Both the position numbers and the translations under genes were made by a program. The notes under the pieces are model-generated. The model had not been told where the DNA came from. It ran no database searches and saw only the letters and a program-made list of their open reading frames with translations. From Flemingiibacterium sp045634005 (GTDB lineage: Bacteria; Bacillota; Clostridia; Oscillospirales; CAG-272): a DNA stretch of 63,436 nucleotides. Location of the stretch: the NCBI GenBank assembly GCA_045634005.1, contig JAZQZL010000041.1:1-63436 (forward strand), given 5' to 3'. Positions 7,897-16,362 of this stretch are shown one piece after another (within the stretch, counting starts at the first letter, position 1; each line of letters opens with the position of its first letter).

Positions 7897-9081
7897 TTAC
7901 AACATTAACGCGCCGACCTTGCGCACCTCTCCATTACAGCAAAGCTCCGCTATCCGTTCCGCTTTTTGGTGGAGCGCATACTGCTCTGCCGCTTTGCCCG
8001 AAAGCGCCTTCGCACCGGACATTTTCGAGAGTATCGCAATACTTGCCTTTTTGCGTGCGGCTGACAAAAGCTCGCGTCCGCGCTCGTTTGCGGCAAGCAC
8101 GCTCGTAAAGAGCGGCGCGGCTTCAACGTCACGCATCGTAACGCCGATAAGCGACGCTATGAGCGCGCGTCGTACGCGCGATGCGGAATAGTGCCTTGAT
8201 TTCGCCGCTTCCACGAGCCCACCGATAGTACGGCACTCGTTTGAAAGCTCGATAAGGCGGTTTTCCATACCGTCCGACATCTCCATAGCGCCCTTTACGT
8301 CACTCGGAGAAGCCGCGCGAAGTCCGGCGATCACAGCCGCGTCAAGGCGTGAGAGATCGTATCTTCGTCCGCCCTCAAGTTCGCGCATCAGAATGTCGTA
8401 CGACGCCTTTGGCATATAGCGCGACAGGTCGCGCCGCGAGAAATCGCGTGCGTCGGGCGCGAGTGCCAAACGAATAGCCGTTGCCGAGCATATCTCGCAA
8501 AGCTGTTCGGAGTTGTAAACCTCGCCGATACGCTTCACGGTGGCTGGCTCAATATCGCTGTCAAGCTTACGAAGCGCGCGGATATATTCGAGCCCCAAAA
8601 GATCGTTCGAGCCTTCAAAGTGCGACGATGCGCCGTAAAGCTCGCGATAGACGTCCGCGCGAAGCGCCGCTATACCCTTGTCGCGATGCTTCTCGCGTGC
8701 GCTCGCAAGCGCGTCGGCAAATTCCGCCGAGGACAGCCGCGCGGCGCACTCACAAAGCGAATCAATATCGCCCGACTCACTGCCGAACGCGAGCGTATCA
8801 ACAACGCCAAGTCCGTTCGCAACGGCTACGCCACCGAGCGCGAAAAACTCCGCTCCGGCAAAGCACCACGGCGCCGGCAGCTCGAGAACGAGGTCAACTC
8901 CGCAGTGTACCGCCGCCTCTGCGCGCGCGTACTTGTCGATTATCGCAACGTCGCCGCGCTCGACAAAGCTGCCGCTCATAACGGCGACGACAGCCGAGCC
9001 GTCCGCCTTTAGCGTGTCAACAAGATATTTATGTCCGCTGTGAAACGGATTGAATTCGGAAATTACGGCGTAAATTTTCAT
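7897..9081 (-). CDS. tmcAL: tRNA(Met) cytidine acetate ligase TmcAL
   Basis: Activates acetate with ATP and acetylates C34 of elongator tRNA-Met (ac4C34); formerly YlbM/DUF795. The 394 residues start MKIYAVISEFNPFHSGHKYL, which holds the nucleotidyltransferase HxGH motif, followed by AVMSGSFVERGDVAIIDKYARAEAA and LVLELPAP, all family hallmarks. ATG 9081 is chosen over GTG 9090 because GGAG lies 8 nt before the ATG. It is divergent from acetate kinase, a pairing common in Clostridia; both enzymes use acetate. The C-terminal region is more variable. Confidence 0.92.
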   Translation of the reverse strand: MKIYAVISEFNPFHSGHKYLVDTLKADGSAVVAVMSGSFVERGDVAIIDKYARAEAAVHCGVDLVLELPAPWCFAGAEFFALGGVAVANGLGVVDTLAFGSESGDIDSLCECAARLSSAEFADALASAREKHRDKGIAALRADVYRELYGASSHFEGSNDLLGLEYIRALRKLDSDIEPATVKRIGEVYNSEQLCEICSATAIRLALAPDARDFSRRDLSRYMPKASYDILMRELEGGRRYDLSRLDAAVIAGLRAASPSDVKGAMEMSDGMENRLIELSNECRTIGGLVEAAKSRHYSASRVRRALIASLIGVTMRDVEAAPLFTSVLAANERGRELLSAARKKASIAILSKMSGAKALSGKAAEQYALHQKAERIAELCCNGEVRKVGALML

Positions 9082-9130
9082 TATTGGCACTCCGAAACTA
9101 AAAAATCGTTAAAAAATTTGCGAATAGCTA

Positions 9131-9159
9131 TTGAAAAGTGGGAAAATCTGTGTTATAAT
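9131..9159 (+). promoter_or_regulatory. sigma-A promoter of ackA
   Basis: TTGAAA (9131-9136), a 17-bp spacer ending CTGTGT, TATAAT (9154-9159). It is almost the same as the promoter at 4568-4596. Confidence 0.85.
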
Positions 9160-9223
9160 AAACTGTATATTTTTATTTTACCATAAAATAATCAAAAATG
9201 CAATATTCAATGGAGGAAAAACA

Positions 9224-10426
9224 ATGAAAGTTTTAGTTGTAAACGCAGGTAGCTCGTCGCTTAAGTATCAGCTTTTCGACACCACTACCTATGACGTAGT
9301 AGCAAAGGGTATCTGCGAGAGAATCGGTATCGACGGTAAGATCACCCACAAGATGCCCGGCCGCGATAACTACGTTGCTGACATCGCAATGCCTAACCAC
9401 TCTGTTGCAACCAAGATCCTCGTTGACACTCTCGTGTCCAAGGAATACGGCTGCCTTGAGTCTATGAGCGAGATCGAAGCAGTTGGTCACCGTGTCGTTC
9501 ACGGCGGCGCATACTTCTCCGAGTCCGTTCTCGTAACTCCTGAAGTTATCGAAAAGCTCAACAAGTGCATCGACCTTGCTCCCCTTCACACTCCTGCACA
9601 CCTTATGGGTATCGAGGGTATCACCAACGAGCTTCCCGGCGTTCCCCAGGTTCTCGTATTCGACACCGCTTTCCATCAGACTATGCCCGACTACGCTTGG
9701 ATGTACGCTATTCCCTACGAAATGTATGAGAAGTACTCCATCCGCCGCTACGGTGCACACGGTACCTCTCACCGCTTCGTTGCAGGCGAGATGTGCAAGA
9801 TCCTCGGCAAGACCGAGGGCACCAAGATCGTAACCTGCCACATCGGTAACGGTTCCTCGATCTCCGCTGTTAAGGACGGCAAGGTTATCGATACCTCGAT
9901 GGGCTTCACTCCCCTTGACGGTGTTGAGATGGGTACCCGTTGCGGTTCTATCGACCCTGCTATCGTAACCTTCATTATGGAGCACGAGGGTCTTACTCCC
10001 AGCGAAATGAGCGACTATATGAACAAGAAGTGCGGCTTCCTCGGCGTATCCGGTATCTCCTCCGACTCCCGCGACATCGAGGCTGCTATCCTTGAGGGTA
10101 ACGATCGTGCTGCTCTCGCTGCTAACATTCTCGCATATCAGGTTAAGAAGTACATCGGTATGTACGCTGCAGCAATGACCGGCCTCGACGCTGTTGTATT
10201 CACCGCAGGTATGGGTGAGAACAACCCCGAGCTTCGTGAGCGTGCTTGCACCGCTATGGACTTCCTCGGCATCGAGATCGACAACGAGCTCAATGCAAAG
10301 ACTCTCCGTCAGCCCAACAACGTTAAGCTCTCCACCGACAACTCCAAGGTTCAGGTTTGGGTTCTTCCCACCAACGAGGAGCTTGTTATCGCATCCGATA
10401 CAGAAGCTATCGTTAAGGCTCTTTGA
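9224..10426 (+). CDS. ackA: Acetate kinase
   Basis: Converts acetyl phosphate and ADP to acetate and ATP, the substrate-level phosphorylation step of fermentation. The 400 residues match the family. They start MKVLVVNAGSSSLKYQLFD and include the HRVVHGG segment, FDTAFHQTMP, RRYGAHGTSH, CHIGNGSS and GENNPELRE. The ATG has GGAGG 7 nt upstream. The codon choice is strongly biased (GGT, CTC, AAG), as for a highly expressed gene. Phosphotransacetylase (pta), often adjacent, is not in the window. A strong terminator follows immediately. Confidence 0.97.
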   Translation: MKVLVVNAGSSSLKYQLFDTTTYDVVAKGICERIGIDGKITHKMPGRDNYVADIAMPNHSVATKILVDTLVSKEYGCLESMSEIEAVGHRVVHGGAYFSESVLVTPEVIEKLNKCIDLAPLHTPAHLMGIEGITNELPGVPQVLVFDTAFHQTMPDYAWMYAIPYEMYEKYSIRRYGAHGTSHRFVAGEMCKILGKTEGTKIVTCHIGNGSSISAVKDGKVIDTSMGFTPLDGVEMGTRCGSIDPAIVTFIMEHEGLTPSEMSDYMNKKCGFLGVSGISSDSRDIEAAILEGNDRAALAANILAYQVKKYIGMYAAAMTGLDAVVFTAGMGENNPELRERACTAMDFLGIEIDNELNAKTLRQPNNVKLSTDNSKVQVWVLPTNEELVIASDTEAIVKAL

Positions 10427-10443
10427 TTTGTATAAGTTAATTT

Positions 10444-10477
10444 GGACGGGTAACTTTTGTTGCCCGTCCTTTTTTTG
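10444..10477 (+). terminator. ackA intrinsic terminator
   Basis: GGACGGGTAAC / GTTGCCCGTCC (one wobble pair) around a TTTT loop, followed by a run of eight T. Confidence 0.92.
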
Positions 10478-10524
10478 CATAGTTCTGCTCCGCCCTCATA
10501 TTTGTAGGGACCGGCGTCCTCGAC

Positions 10525-10540
10525 GCTCCGTTTGCGGAGC
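10525..10540. repeat. Short palindromic hairpin in the ackA-aldolase gap
   Basis: GCTCCG-TTTG-CGGAGC. The gap from 10478 to 10565 has no gene. It holds a G+C-rich stretch starting TTTGTAGGGACCGGCGTCC that resembles a decayed dispersed intergenic repeat; similar short hairpins occur elsewhere in the window. Confidence 0.35.
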
Positions 10541-10565
10541 ACACGCAGTGATATCCTTCCAAACA

Positions 10566-10597
10566 AAAACCGCTACGCCGTACGGCATAGCGGTTTT
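10566..10597. terminator. Bidirectional terminator between ackA and the aldolase gene
   Basis: 15-bp arms starting AAAACCGCTACGCCG with one wobble pair, a two-base loop and T/A runs on both sides. It ends just before the minus-strand aldolase stop codon. Confidence 0.85.
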
Positions 10598-10600
10598 TTA

Positions 10601-11578
10601 TTATTCGTGATCGAGAAGCTCCTTGTAGAAGGTGCAGTAGTCGCCGCGGTTTTCTGCGGTGAACGTCATCGCCTCGCGCGGATGACGGTTTAAAAGACCC
10701 GTGAACATATACTGAAGATCGAAGCCCCATACAACGCCCGACTCGCGAAGCGGTATCATATACTTTTCGATAAACGTAAGCATACTGTAGAGGTTGTATT
10801 TCGGATTTTTAAGGAAGCCGAGCAAAAGCTCCGTCGCGCAGTTGCCGGCGCCGCGTCCCATTCCCTGCACGGTGACATCAAGGAAGCTTACACCGCGAGA
10901 GAGGGTGTCTATCGTGTTCGCGAAAGCGAGATTTTGATTGTTGTGCGCGTGGAAGCCAACCTTCTTGCCAACCTTATCAGTTGCCTCGATATACTGCTGT
11001 GCAAGCGAGGATGCATTCTCGGGATAGAGCGAGCCGTAGCTGTCAACGAGATAGATAACGTCAACGTTCGATGCAACGATCATTTCGAGCACTTCCTCGA
11101 TCTGATTGCCGCCCGCCTGTGTTACCGCCATAATGTTGCACGCGGTTTCGTAGCCGAGTGCGTGAAGATACTCGATCATCTCAAGCGCCGCAGGTATCTG
11201 GTGAATATAGCACGCAACGCGTACCATATCTATGACCGACTCGGATTTCGGGAGAAAATCGCGTCTGAAATTACAGCGTCCTACGTCCGCCATAACGGCG
11301 ATCTTCATATCGGAAACGTTCTCGCCGACGATAGCGCGGATGTCCTCCTCACGGCAGAATTTCCACGGACCGTATTCGTTTGTATCAAAGAGATCGGGAT
11401 CGGCCTTGTAGCCGAACTCCATATAGTCAACGCCGCTCTTTACGTTAGTCTTGTAGAGCTCGCGTACAAATTCGTCTGTGAAGTTAAAATTGTTGCAAAG
11501 TCCTCCGTCGCGAAGCGTAGCGTCAAAAACCTTGACGTCGTCACGCACGCTCATAAGGTTACCTTTTCTCTGTGCCAT
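10601..11578 (-). CDS. DRE-TIM metallolyase (HMGL-like / 4-hydroxy-2-oxovalerate-aldolase-like)
   Basis: 325 residues from ATG 11578, preceded by AGGAG. The barrel signature FDATLRDGG appears near residue 20, and the metal-binding pattern FHAHNNQNLAFAN near the end of the barrel, followed by QGMGRGAGN with the glycine-rich loop. This architecture is shared by HMG-CoA lyase, homocitrate and isopropylmalate synthases and DmpG-type aldolases. The HAHNN form and the length point to the aldolase-catalytic-domain group. There is no partner acetaldehyde dehydrogenase nearby, so a meta-cleavage role is unlikely. Substrate is unknown. It is transcribed alone towards the terminator at 10566. Confidence 0.8.
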   Translation of the reverse strand: MAQRKGNLMSVRDDVKVFDATLRDGGLCNNFNFTDEFVRELYKTNVKSGVDYMEFGYKADPDLFDTNEYGPWKFCREEDIRAIVGENVSDMKIAVMADVGRCNFRRDFLPKSESVIDMVRVACYIHQIPAALEMIEYLHALGYETACNIMAVTQAGGNQIEEVLEMIVASNVDVIYLVDSYGSLYPENASSLAQQYIEATDKVGKKVGFHAHNNQNLAFANTIDTLSRGVSFLDVTVQGMGRGAGNCATELLLGFLKNPKYNLYSMLTFIEKYMIPLRESGVVWGFDLQYMFTGLLNRHPREAMTFTAENRGDYCTFYKELLDHE

Positions 11579-11669
11579 TTTACCATCTCCTCTTGGATAA
11601 TGCATCTAATATTATACAACAGCGCGCCCTCTTTGTCAATACGCAAAGCGCACTTTTCGAGAATTTATA

Positions 11670-11698
11670 TTGACACCGAGCGGCACGTGTGCTATAAT
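11670..11698 (+). promoter_or_regulatory. Consensus sigma-A promoter of the alpha/beta hydrolase gene
   Basis: TTGACA (11670-11675), a 17-bp spacer ending CGTGTGC, TATAAT (11693-11698). Confidence 0.87.
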
Positions 11699-11732
11699 TT
11701 TAGTATAACTCAATATTCAGGAGAAAACCCCT

Positions 11733-12470
11733 ATGACATATGAATTTATCTCGTCCGAGCGTTACACGGACACATCGACGAAGCTCACGTTTTTACTCAA
11801 CGGCAGACAGACTATAGTCGTCCGTCCCGATAAGCCTGCAAGCGGCAATCCGACCGTTTGGCGCACAGAGTTTTTCGGCGCGTTTGACAGCGTTGACCGC
11901 GCGATGCTCGAGCGCGGCTGGTTCATCGTTTACCACAAGGTAAGCGATATGTACGGCTGTCCCGAATCGCTCGTAATGATGCGCGAGTTCTACGATTTTA
12001 TGGAGCAGACGTTTAATCTCTCGAAAAAGCCGGTGCTGTTCGGTTTCTCACGCGGAGCGCTTTACGCCGTCAACTATGCGGCAAAGCATCCGAATTCCGT
12101 CGGAACGATGTACCTCGATGCGCCCTGCCTTTCTAACCACTATTGGCCCGGTGGCGACAAGTACGACGGTGGTCGCGAGCAGCTGCTTCTCTTTAAGTGG
12201 CTCGGTATCACAAAATCCGAGGTCGCGACGTATGACGGCTATCCTCTGACTCGCGCGCATCTCGTCAAGGATATCCCGATAATCATCGTTCAGGGTGACG
12301 CGGACGTTGAATGCGTCTGGAACGAGCACGGCGGTATATTTGTCGAGCGGCTCGAGGCGGCAGGCGGCAAGGCACAGATAATCTTCAAGCCCGGCGGCGG
12401 TCACCATCCGCACTCGCTCGAGGATCCGACACCCGTGGTCGAGTTCATCGAAAAGAATTATAAGGCATAA
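11733..12470 (+). CDS. Alpha/beta hydrolase
   Basis: 245 residues with an alpha/beta-hydrolase fold. The nucleophile elbow is GFSRG (Ser about residue 104), the acid is probably Asp in VQGDADVE, and the catalytic His lies in GGGHHPHSL. There is no signal peptide, so it is cytoplasmic. It resembles carbohydrate-active or peptide esterases more than lipases, but the substrate is unknown. AGGAG lies before the ATG, and a terminator follows. It is a single-gene unit convergent with the KDPG aldolase-VOC gene; a link to sugar-acid metabolism is possible only by proximity. Confidence 0.83.
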   Translation: MTYEFISSERYTDTSTKLTFLLNGRQTIVVRPDKPASGNPTVWRTEFFGAFDSVDRAMLERGWFIVYHKVSDMYGCPESLVMMREFYDFMEQTFNLSKKPVLFGFSRGALYAVNYAAKHPNSVGTMYLDAPCLSNHYWPGGDKYDGGREQLLLFKWLGITKSEVATYDGYPLTRAHLVKDIPIIIVQGDADVECVWNEHGGIFVERLEAAGGKAQIIFKPGGGHHPHSLEDPTPVVEFIEKNYKA

Positions 12471-12475
12471 AAATT

Positions 12476-12501
12476 CACCCGTCACGGTTTCGTGACGGGT
12501 G
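12476..12501. terminator. Bidirectional terminator
   Basis: Perfect 11-bp arms CACCCGTCACG / CGTGACGGGTG around GTTT, between the convergent hydrolase and aldolase genes, with T-rich flanks on both strands. Confidence 0.9.
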
Positions 12502-12507
12502 TTTCTT

Positions 12508-13473
12508 TTACTTGGTCTGCACGAGGTGGAAGGCAAAGCCTGCGATCTCGTCTGCAAAGTAGATCGCAACGAGGTTGCCCTTCGCGTCGACCTTCTTCGA
12601 GGCTTCGTTAAACTTAACGCCCATATTCTCGAAGTAGAATATCGCGCGCTCGATAAAGTTCGTGCCGATAGCGATGTGACCGTTCTTGCCGAGGTAAGGC
12701 TCGTACATAAGCTCGATGCCGGTGTCTGCGAATGCGCTGCTGTTGCCGGGCTTGCCTGCAAAGCCGAACATCGTTTCAATAAGAGCGAGGGACTTGTTAG
12801 CCTCGTCCTTGTTATCGCAGTTGATACCGATGTGCTTTACCTCAAAGCCGAGCATCTGCATAACAGCGTTTCTCGTAAGCTCGGTGATCTTGTCCCATTC
12901 TCCCGCGTTCATAAGGTCAGCCGATACCATATAGCTGCCGCCGCACGCGAGGATCTTGTTAAACTTTAAGTAAGAGAGGATATTACCCTCGTTAAGACCG
13001 CCGGTAGGCATAAACTTAAGACCGCCGTAAGGAGCGCTCATAGCCTTGATCATAGGAAGTCCGCCCGCAGCCTCTGCCGGGAAGAACTTGACAACGTCGA
13101 GTCCGAGCTCAAGAGCTGCCTCAATATCGGAGGGGTTTGCACAGCCGGGGGTTATCGGCACGCCGATCTCGATGCAGTGCTTAACAACCTTCGGGTTGAG
13201 TCCGGGCGAAACGATAAACTTCGCGCCTGCTGCAACTGCAGCGTCAGCCTGCTCGGGAGTAAGTACGGTGCCGGCACCAACGAGCATATTCGGAAACTCG
13301 GTGGTGATGCGCTTGATAGCTTCAGCAGCACAAGCAGTGCGGAAGGTGATCTCCGCTACGGGCAGGCCGCCCTTGCAAAGTGCACGTGCAAGCGGTACAG
13401 CCTGTTCGATATCGTCAATCTTAACTACGGGCACGATTCCGTAAAGACCAATTTTCTTAAGAATCTCGTTCAT
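12508..13473 (-). CDS. KDPG/KHG aldolase fused to a C-terminal VOC (glyoxalase-like) domain
   Basis: 321 residues. Residues 1 to about 205 are a class I 2-keto-3-deoxy-6-phosphogluconate / 4-hydroxy-2-oxoglutarate aldolase: Glu41 in VAEITFR and the Schiff-base Lys129 in VVKFFPAE are both present, with GAGTVLT and PTGGLN. Residues about 213-321 form a second domain resembling the vicinal-oxygen-chelate fold (VKHIGIN, GHIAIGT, YFADEIAGFAFHLV). Stand-alone Eda has about 210 residues, so this is a fusion. The VOC half may bind metal (His in VKHIGI and GHIAIG) or a ketoacid. ATG 13473 follows GGAGG. No kdgK or dehydratase gene is adjacent. Confidence 0.88.
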   Translation of the reverse strand: MNEILKKIGLYGIVPVVKIDDIEQAVPLARALCKGGLPVAEITFRTACAAEAIKRITTEFPNMLVGAGTVLTPEQADAAVAAGAKFIVSPGLNPKVVKHCIEIGVPITPGCANPSDIEAALELGLDVVKFFPAEAAGGLPMIKAMSAPYGGLKFMPTGGLNEGNILSYLKFNKILACGGSYMVSADLMNAGEWDKITELTRNAVMQMLGFEVKHIGINCDNKDEANKSLALIETMFGFAGKPGNSSAFADTGIELMYEPYLGKNGHIAIGTNFIERAIFYFENMGVKFNEASKKVDAKGNLVAIYFADEIAGFAFHLVQTK

Positions 13474-13535
13474 TATTAATTTCCTCCATTCCGCCGACAT
13501 AGCGGCGGCACAAATACTATATGAAATTTAAATGG

Positions 13536-13574
13536 GTTTGCTTTGCAAACAAAAATGGGACGGGACCCATTTTT
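13536..13574 (-). terminator. Terminator after the M18 aminopeptidase gene
   Basis: AAAAATGGG / CCCATTTTT (13551-13574), preceded on the plus strand by a second small hairpin, GTTTGC-TTT-GCAAAC (13536-13550). On the minus strand the first hairpin ends in TTTTTG. Confidence 0.65.
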
Positions 13575-13635
13575 AATTTGAATTTCGGTGCGTGAACAGT
13601 TATTCTTAGTTTACGCCGAATAAACCTTCACGCTA

Positions 13636-15027
13636 TTATTTATAGAAAGCCTTGATAGCCTTGTGAGTCATATAAACGTCATACTTAGAAACAAGCTCGT
13701 AGGGAGCGTGCATCGAAAGCACCGGTACGCCGAGGTCGATAACGTCGATGTTGTTGTTCGCGATGAACTTTGCAACGGTACCGCCGCCGCCAAGGTCAAC
13801 CTTGCCAAGCTCTGCCATCTGCCAGTCAACACCGTTCTCGTCGAAGGTCTTGGTAACAAACGAAACCATCTCTGCGGAAGCGTCGGACGTGCCGGACTTG
13901 CCGCGTGCGCCCGTGTACTTGGAAAGCACAACGCCGTGATTGATGAACGCAGTGTTGCGGCGCTCGAACACCTCGGGGAAATTAGGATCGTACGCTACGT
14001 TTACGTCAGCAGAGAGGCACTTGGAGTTCTGGCGAACCACTCTCGGATTGCCTCCGAGTGCAAGCGCGATCTCTTCGATAAGGTCGGCAAGGAGTGCACA
14101 CTGCATGCCTGAAACGCCGTCAGAGCCAACCTCTTCCTTATCAGCGATGATGTTGAGAAGAGTGTGCTCGGAGTCCTCGGACTCAAGCATAGCGGTGATG
14201 GAGGGATATGCACAAACGCGGTCGTCGTGACCGTAGGAGCCGATCATCGAGCGGTCAAATCCGATGTCGCGCGCCTTCATTGCAGGAACTGCGCAAAGCT
14301 CGGAGCTGATAAGATCCGCCTCGGTGCAGCCGTACTTTTCGTTAAGCATAGAAAGAACGGTAAGCTTTACCTTGTCGGAAACCTTCTCGTCATCAAAGGG
14401 CTCGCTTGCTGCGAGAATGTTGAGCTGCTCACCCGCTATAGCATCGCCGACGTTCTTCTGATACTGAAGCTGGGAGATATGCGGTGCGAGGTCGGTGATG
14501 TAGAATACAGGATCGCTCTCATCCTCACCAACACATACGGTTACGTCGCCGTCGGGCTTGCAGATAACGCCGTGAAGCGAAAGAGGAGTTGCAACCCACT
14601 GATACTTCTTGATACCGCCGTAGTAATGTGTCTTGAAGAAGCAAAGCTCGCTGTCCTCAAATACGGGCTGGGGCTTGAAATCAACTCGCGGAGAGTCGAT
14701 ATGCGATGCGGTGATGCGGATACCGTTCTCGATAGACTCGGTGCCGAGGCGGAACATAAACATACTCTTGTTTCTGTTGTTGAGATAGTATTTTCCGCCG
14801 CGCTCAAGCTTGTCGCCGAGCTTGTATTCTTTGTAGCCCTGCGCCTTGATCATCTCGATCGAGGTGGTAACAGCCTCGCGCTCGGTTTTCGAATTGTCGA
14901 GGTACTTCTTGTAGCCCTCGCAATACTCTGCGACGGTAGCCTTGTCGGCGTTCTTCGTGTCAAAGCCGCTCTTGTTCTTGTAAACGAGCTGTTCGGAAAG
15001 AAGCTCGCCCTTGGTCTTTTCGCTCAT
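13636..15027 (-). CDS. M18-family aminopeptidase
   Basis: Cytoplasmic zinc aminopeptidase of 463 residues, normal for family M18 (aspartyl/leucine aminopeptidase type). The metal ligands are visible in order: His in ASHIDSPR, Asp in YGHDDRV, the Glu pair in DKEEVGS (catalytic and ligand), Asp in SADVNVAYD, and His in SMHAPYE. It removes N-terminal residues in peptide turnover. Short spacing (about 13 bp) to slt upstream suggests the coaE-slt-aminopeptidase genes are co-transcribed. In Clostridia this group is usually annotated as aminopeptidase 1. Confidence 0.93.
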   Translation of the reverse strand: MSEKTKGELLSEQLVYKNKSGFDTKNADKATVAEYCEGYKKYLDNSKTEREAVTTSIEMIKAQGYKEYKLGDKLERGGKYYLNNRNKSMFMFRLGTESIENGIRITASHIDSPRVDFKPQPVFEDSELCFFKTHYYGGIKKYQWVATPLSLHGVICKPDGDVTVCVGEDESDPVFYITDLAPHISQLQYQKNVGDAIAGEQLNILAASEPFDDEKVSDKVKLTVLSMLNEKYGCTEADLISSELCAVPAMKARDIGFDRSMIGSYGHDDRVCAYPSITAMLESEDSEHTLLNIIADKEEVGSDGVSGMQCALLADLIEEIALALGGNPRVVRQNSKCLSADVNVAYDPNFPEVFERRNTAFINHGVVLSKYTGARGKSGTSDASAEMVSFVTKTFDENGVDWQMAELGKVDLGGGGTVAKFIANNNIDVIDLGVPVLSMHAPYELVSKYDVYMTHKAIKAFYK

Positions 15028-15039
15028 TGTTTTATCTCC

Positions 15040-15627
15040 TTATTTATTATTTTCAAAATATAACTCGCGGTACTTCTCTGCCGCTTCCATTACGCGCTTT
15101 ATATATTCACGCGTTTCAGCAAACGGGATAACGTCAAGCGTCACGGCGTCGGAGCTGTAATCGGGATTTTCGAGCCACTTGTTTGCATTTCCTATACCTG
15201 CGTTGTACGCGGCGAGTGCCACCTCCCACGAGCCGTACTTATTGTAGGTGTAGGAAAGCAGCCAAGTTCCGCGGCGTATGCTGAACTCCGGCTCGAAAAG
15301 GCGCTCGTTCATCGGCTCCTCGCCCATACGGAACGCTATCCACTCGTTGGTCGGCTCGACTATCTGCATAAGTCCCTTTGCACCTGCGCGCGATACCGCC
15401 TCGGGATCGAAATTGCTCTCGGTATGTATGACCGCATAGATCATCTCCTCGGGTACACCAAACTCCGCCGAGCAAGCCGCGACTATGTCGCTATACTCAA
15501 TCGGGTGCCTTTGAAGCTCAAGCTGTTCCTTGGCAAAGCTGTCCCAGAAGAACCACACCGCGAGTAAGACAGTGGCGATAATGCTTACCGCTACGACAGT
15601 ACTACGCAAAATAATTGATCTTCTCAA
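15040..15627 (-). CDS. Membrane-anchored lytic transglycosylase (SLT domain)
   Basis: 195 residues: one N-terminal membrane anchor (about residues 8-27), then a soluble-lytic-transglycosylase domain outside the membrane. Catalytic Glu70 lies in AVIHTESNFDP, followed by SRAGAKGLMQI and ALAAYNAGIGN, the classic SLT motifs. It cleaves the MurNAc-GlcNAc bond to 1,6-anhydro products. The start is TTG 15627: GGAG stands 8 nt upstream, there is no suitable ATG, and the start lies inside the coaE 3' end (26-bp overlap), indicating coupling. Confidence 0.9.
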   Translation of the reverse strand: MRRSIILRSTVVAVSIIATVLLAVWFFWDSFAKEQLELQRHPIEYSDIVAACSAEFGVPEEMIYAVIHTESNFDPEAVSRAGAKGLMQIVEPTNEWIAFRMGEEPMNERLFEPEFSIRRGTWLLSYTYNKYGSWEVALAAYNAGIGNANKWLENPDYSSDAVTLDVIPFAETREYIKRVMEAAEKYRELYFENNK

Positions 15628-16231
15628 GGATATTCTCCACCTGATGTCCGAGCATATCTACACCGGCATTGTTGTAAACGATAAAATCGCAGGTGTCGAT
15701 GAAAAACTGATCGGATTTCTGCGCTCTGATACGCTTTTCTGCCGTTTCCGCGCTGATGTTGTCGCGCGAGGTGATGCGTCTGATACGCACCTTTTCGTCT
15801 GCTATAACGCCGATCGTGTAGTCACAGTGACGGTCGAATCCGGACTCGAAAAGCTGCGGTGCATCGATTACGGCAAGAGTATCGCCATCGCGCTCACGCG
15901 CTACGAGCCACGCGTTCATCGCGTCGATAATGTGCTTGTGTGTGATGCGGTTGAGCGCCGCCTGCTTAACTTCGCGCTTTTCGGCATTTTCCTCACCGAA
16001 AACAAGTGCGGCAAGACCTTTTCTGTCAAGCGTACCGTCGGAGTTTAAGATGCCATCGCCGAAATATTCGACAAGCTCTGCAAGGCAGGGCTTACCAGGC
16101 CTCGACACTTCACGTGAAACCTTATCCGCATCAAGACACTTGACACCCTGTGTCATAAAGCAGAGCGAAACCTCGCCCTTGCCTGCGCCCGTACCTCCTG
16201 TGAGTCCTATCACGCGCATATTGTTGATCAT
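15602..16231 (-). CDS. coaE: Dephospho-CoA kinase
   Basis: Final step of coenzyme A synthesis: ATP-dependent 3'-phosphorylation of dephospho-CoA. The 209 residues contain the P-loop GLTGGTGAGKGEV, CLDADKVSREV, and the substrate-binding IDAPQLFESGF and ITSRDNISAETAEKRIRAQ lid segment. ATG 16231 is preceded by AAGGAG; an internal ATG four codons later is possible. Its 3' end overlaps slt. polA and coaE are often neighbours in Bacillota; here they are 14 kb apart. Confidence 0.94.
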   Translation of the reverse strand: MINNMRVIGLTGGTGAGKGEVSLCFMTQGVKCLDADKVSREVSRPGKPCLAELVEYFGDGILNSDGTLDRKGLAALVFGEENAEKREVKQAALNRITHKHIIDAMNAWLVARERDGDTLAVIDAPQLFESGFDRHCDYTIGVIADEKVRIRRITSRDNISAETAEKRIRAQKSDQFFIDTCDFIVYNNAGVDMLGHQVENILEKINYFA

Positions 16232-16334
16232 AAGAAAATCTCCTTATATCGTAATGACATAGTTATACAGTATTATTATACATCATCGAAACCAAAATTA
16301 CAAGTGGTTAGACAAAAATATTGCATAAAAAAAA

Positions 16335-16354
16335 GGGACGGCAAATGCCGTCCC
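16335..16354 (-). terminator. Terminator after the lipoprotein gene
   Basis: GGGACGGCA / TGCCGTCCC with a 2-nt loop, followed on the minus strand by eight T. Confidence 0.9.
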
Positions 16355-16362
16355 AAAAACTG

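Noticed and set aside
9233..10480. 415-codon minus-strand open frame
   Set aside because: Shadow of ackA caused by its strong codon bias.
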